NCBI RefSeq assembly: GCF_000805335.1
Contig: NZ_KN708638.1
Span: 3,862,860-3,918,351, forward strand
Reading direction: 5' to 3'
Length of the DNA: 55,492 nucleotides
Source of the DNA: Streptomyces sp. CT34
GTDB lineage: Bacteria; Actinomycetota; Actinomycetes; Streptomycetales; Streptomycetaceae
In this document: piece by piece, positions 25,797 to 33,764 of the stretch
How the letters are laid out: each line of letters opens with the position of its first letter
Numbering within the stretch: the stretch's first letter is position 1
The notes under the pieces: generated by a model
Databases searched by the model: none
What the model was told of the DNA's origin: nothing
What the model saw: only the letters and a program-made list of their open reading frames with translations
Made by a program: the position numbers and the translations under genes

Positions 25797-26852
25797 CTAC
25801 GGGCGCGGCCCGGCGAGGTGCGCGCCCGCCTCCGCGTCCGCATCCGTCGCACGGCCCGCACCGGGCTCCGCTACGGGAGCGTCCACCGGCTCCGGTACGC
25901 CGACACCCCCACCGGCGCGCCCGTCCCCTCCCGCGCCCCCGCTCGCACTCCCATGCCCATTCCCACTCTCACTCCCGCTCCCCCTCCCGCCCTCGCACTG
26001 CCGGACCGTGGCCCGCGCATGGGCGAGGAAACGGCGGGTCAGCGGGTGCTCGTCGTTCCGGGGGTAGACGAGGCGCAGCGGCAACAGAGGCGCGTCCGGA
26101 ATCGCCACGAAGGAGACGAACGGGTGCACCCGCTGCCGGCCGATGGACTCCGGCACCACCCCGATCCCGCGGTTGCCGGCGACCGCCTCCAGCCACTCGT
26201 CGAAGTTCCCGCAGCGGACGGCGACTTCAGGCCGTTCGTCCGCGGGCCAGTCCGACGGGTCCGTCGTCCCGCTGACCTGGTTCAGCACCAGCCGCCTACC
26301 GGCCAGCTCCCGCCAGCTGATCTCGTCCCGCGCCGCCAGCTCGGAACGCACCGATACGGCCGCGATCCGACGCTCGTGCAGCAGGGTCACCGCGGTCATG
26401 CCCGGTGCGGTGACCCGGCCCCGCAGGATCGCGATGTCCACCTCTCCGCTGTCCACCCCCGCAAGCGCCGCGTCCCGCCTGAACACCCGTGCCCCGACGC
26501 CGGTTTCCGCCTCGAAGCGCTCGATGGCGGCCTGCGGCCAGGTGGCCGGAAACCCCCAGGCGAACCCGATACGGAAGAGGGGCGCGTCCGGTGCGGGCCG
26601 CAGCGCCGCCGTCAAACGGGGCAGCAGCACCCGGAGTTCGTCGTAGAGCCGCTCACCGGCCGCGGTCAGCGTGACCTGCCGGGTCGTCCGCTCCAGGACG
26701 CGGTAGCCGAGCAACTCCTCCAGCCGGCGGATGGTGCGGCTCACGGTGGGCTGCGAGAGCGCGAGCCGGTCGGCCGCCCGCGTGAAGTGCCGCTCCTCGG
26801 CGAGGGCCACGAAGCAACGGAGGTGATGCAGCTCTATCCCCGTGATCGCCAT
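25797..26852 (-). CDS. LysR-family transcriptional regulator
   Basis: The 351-residue protein has the LysR winged helix at residues 5-64 (HHLRCFVALAEERHFTRAADRLALSQPTVSRTIRRLEELLG, split over that span) and a periplasmic-binding-like effector domain to about 290 (FRIGFAWGFPATW, VDIAILRGRV, GIGVVPESIGRQ). A Gly/Ser/Ala-rich tail of about 60 residues follows and is unusual for the family; it probably reflects run-through into repeat-like DNA. The ATG at 26852 follows a -10 box seven bases upstream and fits a leaderless mRNA. LysR genes usually control a divergent neighbour, but here the upstream gene, the frameshifted exporter, is on the same strand. The target is unknown. Confidence 0.9.
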   Translation of the reverse strand: MAITGIELHHLRCFVALAEERHFTRAADRLALSQPTVSRTIRRLEELLGYRVLERTTRQVTLTAAGERLYDELRVLLPRLTAALRPAPDAPLFRIGFAWGFPATWPQAAIERFEAETGVGARVFRRDAALAGVDSGEVDIAILRGRVTAPGMTAVTLLHERRIAAVSVRSELAARDEISWRELAGRRLVLNQVSGTTDPSDWPADERPEVAVRCGNFDEWLEAVAGNRGIGVVPESIGRQRVHPFVSFVAIPDAPLLPLRLVYPRNDEHPLTRRFLAHARATVRQCEGGRGSGSESGNGHGSASGGAGGDGRAGGGVGVPEPVDAPVAEPGAGRATDADAEAGAHLAGPRP

Positions 26853-26859
26853 GATCGGC

Positions 26860-26865
26860 ATCCTA
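26860..26865 (-). promoter_or_regulatory. -10 box TAGGAT for leaderless lysR-type gene
   Basis: TAGGAT on the minus strand ends seven bases before the ATG at 26852. The AGGA inside it lies about nine bases from the ATG, so a weak ribosome-binding role cannot be excluded. Confidence 0.5.
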
Positions 26866-27062
26866 GGCGGGACACTCCCGGGCACTCGTGGGCAACCAGG
26901 CGATCGGGGCGGCAGGGCAGCCGGGGCGGGACCTCCCAGGGCCCGGCGTCTGGTGCCTGGCGTCCGCCGGCTCCCCGGCCCGGCGTCTGCAAGCACCCAG
27001 GGAGACCCAGGGAAGGCCAGCGAGGCCCGGCCCCTACGGAAACCGCCCCCCTTCCCCTCCCC

Positions 27063-28807
27063 CTACCTCATCCCCTCCTCCCCCGCGGCGTCGCCCCGCG
27101 CCACCTCCGCATGCCGCCCCCTCATCCCGCCCCAGATCGCCAGAAACGCCACCACGGCCACTCCGCACAGCAGCCACATCGCCGCCTGATTGCCCCGCAG
27201 AAACACTTCCGCGGACAGCGCCTCGACGCCCTGCCGGTCCAACCTCGCATGCGTACGCAGCAGTTCGGCACCCGCCGCCGGATCGGCGACCGCCCGCGCC
27301 ACCCACTCCCCACCGGGCAGATGCCGCACGGCAAGCGCATCTCGCAGCGCGCCCCGCGCCGCCCGGCGGTAGACCTCCATCCCGGCGGCCAGCCCGACCG
27401 CACCGCCCAGGTTGTGAAAGGTCCACGACGAGCCGACGGCGGTGCCCGCCAGCCGTTCCGGGACCGCCGACAGCGCGGCAACCGTGGCCGGTCCGAGCAC
27501 GCACGCCCAGCCGATCCCATGAGCGAGAACGCCAGCACGATGAAGCCGGTCCCGCTGTCCCGTGTGAACTGCGCCTGCAACACCGCCGACAGCGCGAACG
27601 CGGCGAAGCCCACGCAGAGCAGCCGCCGCGGCGGGAACCGGTCGGCCAGCCGCCCCACCACCGGCGACAGCAGCGCCATCACCGCCGTACACGGCAGCAG
27701 CATCAGCCCGCTCGCGGTGCCCTGGTAGTGCCGCACGGAGAACAGGAACAGCGGCATCAGAAAGAACGCCAGACAGTAGAAGAACGCCAGCGAGAAATCG
27801 GCCGTGATGGCGCCGAGAAACATACGGTTACCGAACAGCCGAAAATCGATGAGAGGTGCCGCGACCTTCCGCTCCACGAAACAGAACGCCACGATCCCGG
27901 CGGCACCCAGGCCCAGCAGCGCGAGAATTCGACCGGACGCCCAGCCCCAGGCATCCCCCAGCGTGAGCCCGAGAATCACCGCCGGAAGCGCAAAACTGAT
28001 CAGCGCCAACCCGATCCAGTCCATGCGCTCGGCACCGCCCAGAACCCCGCCCTCACCTTCCGCCGCCCTCCGCACTTCCCGCACCCCTGAAAACTCCCGC
28101 CTTTCCCACTTTTCCACCCTTCCCGCCCTTCCCGCCGTCCCCGTCCTTCCCTTCCTGTCCTCCCTTTCCTTTCCTCCCCGCGATTCCCGCACCGCCGAAA
28201 AGCACATCGCCAGCCCGACGACCACCAACGGCACGTTCAGCCAGAACACCCAACGCCAGTCCAGCCACCCGACGACGAACCCGCCCAGCATCGGGCCGAT
28301 CGCCAGCCCGACACCGTTGACGCCGTACAGCGCTCCGATGGCCTTGCCGCGCTGCTCCTCCGGGAAGGTGTCGGCGACCAGCGCGCCGGTGCTGGTGTAC
28401 AGCACGGCGCAGGCGGCCCCCTGCACAAAACGGCAGACGATCAGCATCCGTACGTCCCCGGCGAATCCGGCCGCCAATGACGCGATACCGAAAACCGCCG
28501 TCCCGCTGTAGAGCACCCGCCGCCGCCCGTGGCGGTCGGCCAGCCGCCCCATCGTCACCATGAACATGGACAGCGCAACGACAAAGACATTGACGATCAG
28601 CTGGAGTTCGGTGACCGTCGCCCCCATGTCCCGCTGGATATCAGGGGCCGCCGTATTGACGATCGTGAGATCGATACAGCCGAGAAAACTGATGATGCTC
28701 AGCCCGGCGAAAGCCCACCGTCTCCGCCCGGAGTCTCTTCCTTTTTTGCGGTCGCCCTGCCGGACACCTGCCGCGCCCGCGGCCTCTACGACCGAACAAC
28801 TCTCCAC
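27063..28807 (-). pseudogene. DHA2-type MFS drug exporter with one-base frameshift
   Basis: The first frame (from GTG 28807) encodes a 14-helix EmrB/QacA-type exporter with motif A (GRLADRHGRRRVL) and motif C (GALYGVNGVGLAIGPMLGG). At AFSLMG (27516-27518) it shifts: the expected continuation GIGWACVLGPATVAALSAVP is in another frame and runs to a stop at 27063. The span of 1745 bases is one short of a multiple of three, and ATGGGATCGGC would read ATG GGN ATC GGC with one added base. This is either a real loss-of-function mutation or a sequence error. The loop between helices 6 and 7 carries a charged low-complexity insertion (GKEREDRKGRTGTAGRAG). Confidence 0.85.
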
Positions 28808-28976
28808 AATTCCCGCCCCTCGGGTCGCCTGTCGATACCGTCCCGCACGACGCTAGGCACGACACCGAAACCGGAGAAATAGCATTCCCGTCCGCCTCAT
28901 ACGCCCCGCGAATAAATCCCGGCACCGACGGAGCACCACCCACCCCGCTCCACCGGACCCACCCCCACCCATCGCA

Positions 28977-29032
28977 ACGCTAGAAATGCAAGCCACTCGA
29001 TCTAGCGTCACTCCACAAACTAGCGACGCTAG
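28977..29032. promoter_or_regulatory. Operator-like cluster of CTAGCG/CGCTAG repeats
   Basis: ACGCTAG (28977-28983) and CTAGCGT (29002-29008) form one inverted pair; CTAGCGACGCTAG (29020-29032) is a perfect 6-1-6 palindrome. Such repeats are typical binding sites of dimeric regulators, for example TetR types. The cluster lies about 170 bases upstream of the exporter start and directly next to the DUF1772 remnant. A -10-like TAGCGT faces the exporter. Confidence 0.65.
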
Positions 29033-29244
29033 ACATCGTCGTCACGGCCACCGCGCTGCTCGTCGTCGGCGAGCTGATGTCGGTCGCACGGCTCGTCCCG
29101 ATCAGCTCCCGCGTCGCCCGGTGGACCCACGACAGCCTCCCGGCGGACTGGAAGCAGCAGATCGGCCGCCGGGACCGTTTCCACCATGTGCGCGTCGGCA
29201 TCATCGTCGCCGCGTTCGCCCTGCCGGCCGTCGCCCTGATCTGA
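29023..29244 (+). pseudogene. DUF1772-type membrane protein, 3' remnant
   Basis: The plus-strand frame ending at TGA 29244 reads LDIVVTATALLVVGELMSV, then VARLVPISSRVARWTHDSLP, ADWKQQIGRRDRFHHVRVG and IIVAAFALPAVALI. That is the C-terminal half of a DUF1772 (anthrone-oxygenase-like) four-helix membrane protein, with the family's W..HD...DW....RRDRFHHVRV pattern. There is no start codon in frame before an upstream TAG at 28981, and the first two helices are missing. The junction lies inside the palindrome cluster, which suggests a deletion that joined an operator to the gene's second half. Confidence 0.65.
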
Positions 29245-29372
29245 GGCACGGCCTCCCGCAGAGCCGAGGCGCGCCGTCGTGCGCCGCATTCCCCGTGCCC
29301 GACCGGCATCTGACGCAGCGCCTGCCGGGGGGACCGAACCCGCACGGCGCCCACGCCCGGCGGGAAAAGCGA

Positions 29373-29406
29373 AGCGCCTCGGCCGGAGTTTTCCGGTCGA
29401 GGCGCT
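29373..29406 (-). terminator. Terminator after tRNA-Lys
   Basis: A 15-bp stem with one G-U pair (AGCGCCTCG...CCGGA / TCCGG...CGAGGCGCT) and a GTTT/AAAC loop is followed on the minus strand by TTCGCTTTTCC. It lies 40 bases after tRNA-Lys. Confidence 0.75.
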
Positions 29407-29445
29407 GAACCGCAGGTCAGAGGCGCTGTCCTGCGAGGGATTCGG

Positions 29446-29518
29446 TGGGCCATCAGGGGCTCGAACCCTGAACCAATGGATTAAAAGTCCACTGCTCTGC
29501 CAATTGAGCTAATGGCCC
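29446..29518 (-). tRNA. tRNA-Lys(UUU)
   Basis: The minus strand reads GGGCCATTAGCTCAATTGGC and onwards with a 7-bp acceptor stem (GGGCCAT/ATGGCCC), anticodon loop CTTTTAA (anticodon TTT) and canonical T-arm GGGTTCGAGCCCC. CCA is not encoded. Confidence 0.97.
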
Positions 29519-29899
29519 GCAACGAGCAGCATAGCCCGAGGACGTCCCGCAGCCCGAAGGCATGGGCCATCCGGCCAATCGGCGGCGCGCCGCCGCGGTG
29601 TCCCGTGTGCCGTGAAGGCCCCGGTACGGCCGTGCCGCATGCCTTCCGCGAGTGCCTCGCTCACCGGGCTCGGGCGACCGTGCGGGCCGTCACGGGCGCT
29701 GCACAGGCGCCTCCCCCCACGCCACCACCTGTGCCAACGCGCAGGGCCCGTACGGCACTTGCACGCCGTACGGGCCCTGCGGAAGCTATGGCCGAATCTC
29801 GGCCATCACGATCTCGGCCAGCACGCTTCGGAGATCACGCTTCGGAGATCAGCCCGCTTCGCGGATCTGCGTGCTTCGGGGATCAGCGCGCTTCGGAGA
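29519..29899. other. Intergenic region tRNA-Lys to helicase with terminator and short repeats
   Basis: Besides the hairpin at 29740-29781, degenerate copies of CGCTTCGGAGATCA occur at about 29826-29905, running into the last codons of the helicase gene. No gene is seen. Confidence 0.6.
29740..29781 (-). terminator. 17-bp stem hairpin after DEAD-box helicase
   Basis: CGCAGGGCCCGTACGGC and its exact reverse complement are separated by eight bases. There is no U-run. It lies about 120 bases after the helicase stop. Confidence 0.7.
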
Positions 29900-32137
29900 T
29901 CAGCCGTTGCGCTTCCAGCGCGGCTTGTCGTCGCGGCGGCCGAAGGAGCCGGCCGCGCTGCCCGAGCCGCGGTGGTCGTCCCGCCGGCCGTACGGACGGT
30001 CGCCGCGGTAGCCGCCGGAGGACGGACGGCCGCCGGAGCGGTCGTCGCGGTTGAACGGGCGGTCGCCGCCGCCGGAGCGGTAGCCGCCGGAGGCGCGCCC
30101 GCCGGAGCGGTCATCGCGGTTGAACGGACGGCTCGGACGGTCGCCGCGGTCGCGGTTGAAGCCCCGGTCGTCGCGGCGCTCGAACGACCGCCCACCGGAG
30201 CGCTCGTCGCGGCGGTCGCGGTCCCGGCCGAAGCCGCCGCGGTCGTCCCGGCGGTCGAAGGAACGGCCACCGAAGCGGTCGTCACGACGGTCACGGTCAC
30301 GGTCCCGACCGAAGCCACCCCGGTCACCGCGGTCGTCCCGGCGGTCCCGCTGGAAACCGCCGCGGTCGTCGCGGCGCTCGTCACGGCGCTCGAAGGAACG
30401 GCCACCGAAGCGGTCATCACGACGGTCGCGATCCCGGTCGCGATCCCGGTCCCGGTCGCGGTCGCGTCCGAAGCCGCCGCGGTCGTCACGGCGGTCGTCA
30501 CGGCGCTCGAAGGAACGGCCACCGGAGCGCTCGTCACGGCGGTCGTCGCGCCGGTCGTCCCGGCGGTCCCGGCGCTCGAAGTTGCCCCGCTCGTCACGGC
30601 GGTCGGACGACCGGCGCTCGCCGGCCGCCTGCTCCGGCACCGTCACCGCGGCCTCGGCCACCGCCTCCGCGGCAGCCTGGGCGGTCGCCGCCAGCGCCTC
30701 CGCCGGGTCCTCGCCGCGCTCGCGGGCGGCGCGGGCGGTCAGCCGGTCCGCCTCCTCGCGCAGTTCGGCGGCGCGGCGCTGCAGCCGCTCCAGCTCGCGG
30801 GTGAGCATGCCGACCTCGCGCTCCGCCTGCTTGGCGGAGTTGTTGGCCGACTCGGCCTGGACCTCGGTGAGCGAGCGCGCGCCGGTGATCCGGGCGACGT
30901 CGTCGTCGAAGGCACCGGCGCCGCCGACGATGTGGCGCGAGGCGTCCACGCCCGCGTCCTCCATCAGGCGGAAGATCTGCCGACGCTGGTGCGGCAGCGA
31001 CAGCGAGACGACGGTGCCGGACTGGCCGGCGCGGGCGGTACGGCCCGAGCGGTGCAGGTAGTCCTTGTGGTCGCCGGCCGGGTCGACGTTCAGCACCAGG
31101 TCGATGCCGTCGACGTGGATACCGCGGGCGGCGACGTCGGTGGCGACCAGCGCGTTGACGTAGCCGTCCTTGAAGTCGGCGAGGACGCGGGTGCGCGCGC
31201 CCTGGGTCATGCCGCCGTGCAGCGCGTCCGCCTTCACGCCCGCCTCGACGAGCTGCTCGGCGATCCGGTCGGCGCCCAGCTGGGTGCGGACGAAGATGAT
31301 CGTGCGGCCCTTGCGGGCGGCGATGGCGGCGGTGACCGGCGCCTTGTCCTTCGGCTTCACGACGAGGACGTGGTGGGTCATGGTGGTGACGTTGCCCTGG
31401 GCGCTGTCGACCTCGTGGCTGACCGGGTCGGTCAGGTAGCGCTTCACGAGCGTGGAGATCTCGTTCTCCATCGTGGCCGAGAACAGCATCCGCTGGCCGC
31501 CCTCGGGCACCTGGTCCAGCAGCTCGGTGACCTCGGGCAGGAAGCCCAGGTCGGACATCTGGTCGGCCTCGTCGAGGACCGCGACCCGGACGTCCTCCAG
31601 GGAGCAGGCACCGCGGTTGATGATGTCGCGCAGCCGGCCCGGGGTGGCGACGAGGATGTCGACGCCGCGCTCCAGGGCGTAGATCTGGTTGCCCATGGAC
31701 GTACCGCCGCAGACGACCTTCATCTTCAGGCCGAGGACGTCGCCGTACGGCTGGAGGGCGTCCGCGACCTGCATCGCGAGCTCACGGGTCGGGGTGAGGA
31801 TGACCGCGCGCGGCTTCTTCTTGTCGGTCTGGCCGCCGGCCAGCCGGGCCAGGGTCGGCAGACCGAAGGAGAGGGTCTTGCCGGAGCCGGTGCGACCGCG
31901 GCCGAGGATGTCCTTGCCGGCCAAGGCGTCCGGGATGGTCGCGGCCTGGATCGGGAACGGGGTGGTGACACCGTTCTGCGCGAGCTTGCGGACGACGCCC
32001 TCGGGGAGCCCGAGGTCCGCGAACGTCACGGTGTCGGCGCCGGCGGCAGCCGTCGCGGGCTCTGCGGATTCGGCGACCTCGGGAGCCGGCTGCTCGTCGA
32101 ACGCGGGCAGGGCGGACTGGTCAGTGGAAATGGACAT
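29900..32137 (-). CDS. DEAD-box ATP-dependent RNA helicase with Arg/Asp/Gly-rich tail
   Basis: The 745-residue protein has the DEAD core at about 35-400: Q motif region (FADLGLPEGVVRKL, TPFPIQ), Walker A (GRGRTGSGKT), PTRELA, DEAD (VLDEADQMSDLGF), SAT (LFSATM) and helicase C motifs (ALVATDVAARGIHV, HRSGRTARAG). A coiled coil follows (REVGMLTRELERLQRRAAEL). Residues about 500-745 are repeats of RDRDRD, RSFERRDDRR, DDRGGF and RSGGR. This is a CsdA/RhlE-like helicase for ribosome assembly or RNA decay, and the tail should bind RNA non-specifically and may drive condensation (inference). ATG 32137 (MSISTDQ) is the likely start; the next upstream in-frame start would add 20 residues. Confidence 0.93.
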   Translation of the reverse strand: MSISTDQSALPAFDEQPAPEVAESAEPATAAAGADTVTFADLGLPEGVVRKLAQNGVTTPFPIQAATIPDALAGKDILGRGRTGSGKTLSFGLPTLARLAGGQTDKKKPRAVILTPTRELAMQVADALQPYGDVLGLKMKVVCGGTSMGNQIYALERGVDILVATPGRLRDIINRGACSLEDVRVAVLDEADQMSDLGFLPEVTELLDQVPEGGQRMLFSATMENEISTLVKRYLTDPVSHEVDSAQGNVTTMTHHVLVVKPKDKAPVTAAIAARKGRTIIFVRTQLGADRIAEQLVEAGVKADALHGGMTQGARTRVLADFKDGYVNALVATDVAARGIHVDGIDLVLNVDPAGDHKDYLHRSGRTARAGQSGTVVSLSLPHQRRQIFRLMEDAGVDASRHIVGGAGAFDDDVARITGARSLTEVQAESANNSAKQAEREVGMLTRELERLQRRAAELREEADRLTARAARERGEDPAEALAATAQAAAEAVAEAAVTVPEQAAGERRSSDRRDERGNFERRDRRDDRRDDRRDERSGGRSFERRDDRRDDRGGFGRDRDRDRDRDRDRDRRDDRFGGRSFERRDERRDDRGGFQRDRRDDRGDRGGFGRDRDRDRRDDRFGGRSFDRRDDRGGFGRDRDRRDERSGGRSFERRDDRGFNRDRGDRPSRPFNRDDRSGGRASGGYRSGGGDRPFNRDDRSGGRPSSGGYRGDRPYGRRDDHRGSGSAAGSFGRRDDKPRWKRNG

Positions 32138-32414
32138 GCGAAATGCGAAACCTTCCGGAGTCTCGGCACGCGCCCACAACTCCGTGTGATTTCGCAAAGA
32201 CCGCCTCTATGCGGTCAGCCACGGCAAGGGAGAGAACGCGCCACGCGGCGCGCTTCTTTTCTGGCGCCGGGCAAATGGGATCAAACGATCTACCACCATA
32301 CGCACCCTGCCCCCCGGAAGGCAAATGGCCTCCCGGCCACCCGCTCCGCGCACCCTCCCCACCCCCTGACCAACGCCCCCGTAGGCCCCCGTATGCCCCG
32401 GACCCCACCCGTTC

Positions 32415-33158
32415 TCAGGTGTCCCACTCCACCTGCGGCGCCGACAACGACGGTGCCGAGGCCGACGAGGACGAGTGCGCCCCGTGCGAGGACGACGAGG
32501 AGGCGCCCGAGGACATCGGGGACTCGGGCGACGGCCCGGACGCCTGGGTGCTGCTGGGCGACTGGGAGCCACGCGGAGGCCCGGACGGCCGCCCGCTCGG
32601 CACACCGGCGCTCGGCGAGGCCGGCGCGGACGGCCGGTCGGAGCGGGACGGCGACGGCTGCGCGGGTGCCGACGCGCCGCCCCGGCCGCCGGACCCGCCG
32701 TGCCCCGCCCCCGCACCGGGCTGGGGCCCGGACGGCTTGGCCGGCTGCTCGGGCTCCGCCGGCGCGGCCGGTGACGACGAGGGCTGCGCCCCCGCCGACG
32801 GCCCGCCCCCGTCCTCGCGGCCCGCGGCCGGGTCGCCGCCCGCCGGACGCCCGGGGCCGTGTCCCGTCCGCCGCGACCCGTTGCCGCGCCCGTCGGCGGC
32901 GAGCCCGCCGGGGCTGGGCTTAGCGCCCTTCGCGTCGCCGTGCCGCGCGGCGCTGCCCGACGGCTTCGGGTGGCCGGGCTCGCTGACGCTCATGCAGCCG
33001 GCCAGCGAGGCGGCGAGCGCGGAGACGGCCACCGCCGCGGCGGCGACCCGCGCCAGCGGACGCCCGGACTGCGGCGCGGAGCGCGCGGCCGGGCGGCCGA
33101 CGCGCTCCGCGGCCGGCCGTGACGGGAGCAATGGGGGGCGGGCTGGCATCGGGCGCAC
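32415..33158 (-). CDS. Putative lipoprotein, Ser/Pro-rich
   Basis: The 247-residue protein has an Arg-rich leader, a hydrophobic stretch (RVAAAAVAVSALAASLAGC) and a lipobox LAGC with the modified Cys at residue 55. The exported part is low-complexity Pro/Ser/Gly/Ala, ending SLSAPQVEWDT, without a recognisable domain. GGAGG seven bases upstream supports the GTG at 33158. It probably sits on the outer face of the membrane as a spacer or wall-spanning element. The function is unknown. Confidence 0.7.
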   Translation of the reverse strand: MRPMPARPPLLPSRPAAERVGRPAARSAPQSGRPLARVAAAAVAVSALAASLAGCMSVSEPGHPKPSGSAARHGDAKGAKPSPGGLAADGRGNGSRRTGHGPGRPAGGDPAAGREDGGGPSAGAQPSSSPAAPAEPEQPAKPSGPQPGAGAGHGGSGGRGGASAPAQPSPSRSDRPSAPASPSAGVPSGRPSGPPRGSQSPSSTQASGPSPESPMSSGASSSSSHGAHSSSSASAPSLSAPQVEWDT

Positions 33159-33281
33159 GGCGGGACCTCCGGATCCGGGGCGCAGGGACGGCGGCGACGG
33201 ACGCCCTGCCCAACTCCCGCCCCCCGCTTGAGGACACGCGCACCACCCGCCCGATCGCACCGGCCCGGCCGGCGGCTGCGG

Positions 33282-33632
33282 TCAGCCGTACCCCAGTGCG
33301 TGCAGCCGCTCGTCGTCGATCCCGAAGTGGTGCGCCACCTCGTGAACGACCGTCACCTCCGTCTCGGCGACCACGTCCTCCTTGCTGGCGCACATCCGCA
33401 GCGTCGGCCCGCGGTAGATGGTGATCCGGTCCGGCAGGACGCCCGCGTACCACTCCCCGCGGTCGGTCAGCGGCGTCCCCTCGTACAGGCCGAGCAGTTC
33501 GGGGTCGCCGCCCGGGGGCTCGTCCTCGACGAAGACCGCCACGTTGTCCATCAGCCGGGTCAGCTCCGGCGGGATCCGGTCCAGCGCCTCGGCGACCAGT
33601 TCCTCGAACTCCTCGCGCGTCATTTCCAGCAC
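33282..33632 (-). CDS. Small metallopeptidase-family protein (zincin type)
   Basis: The 116-residue protein begins VLEMTREEFEELVAEALDRI and ends with the zinc-binding signature HEVAHHFGIDDERL (HExxHxxGxxD). These short cytoplasmic zincin-like proteins are common in actinobacteria, and their substrates are not known. The GTG at 33632 has GGAG nine bases upstream; ATG 33623 is an alternative. It is divergent from the metallophosphoesterase gene, about 130 bases away. Confidence 0.9.
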   Translation of the reverse strand: MLEMTREEFEELVAEALDRIPPELTRLMDNVAVFVEDEPPGGDPELLGLYEGTPLTDRGEWYAGVLPDRITIYRGPTLRMCASKEDVVAETEVTVVHEVAHHFGIDDERLHALGYG

Positions 33633-33764
33633 ACCACCATTCTCCGCCCGCGGGCCCCGCGGCCCGCTCCGCAACCGATCGTCCGGGACCGGCCGCCGGC
33701 CCGCAGCCCAAGCGGAGCCGGAACGTCCCGCATAACGGGCGGGCGCCGCGGGCATACGGGGCCA

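Noticed and set aside
24060..27728. A 1222-codon plus-strand frame crossing the phosphatase and LysR genes
   Set aside because: It is antisense to two well-supported genes and begins in GGGAAC repeats.
29612..32923. An 1103-codon plus-strand frame opposite the DEAD-box helicase
   Set aside because: Val/Ala-rich mirror of the helicase tail repeats; all conserved motifs are on the minus strand.
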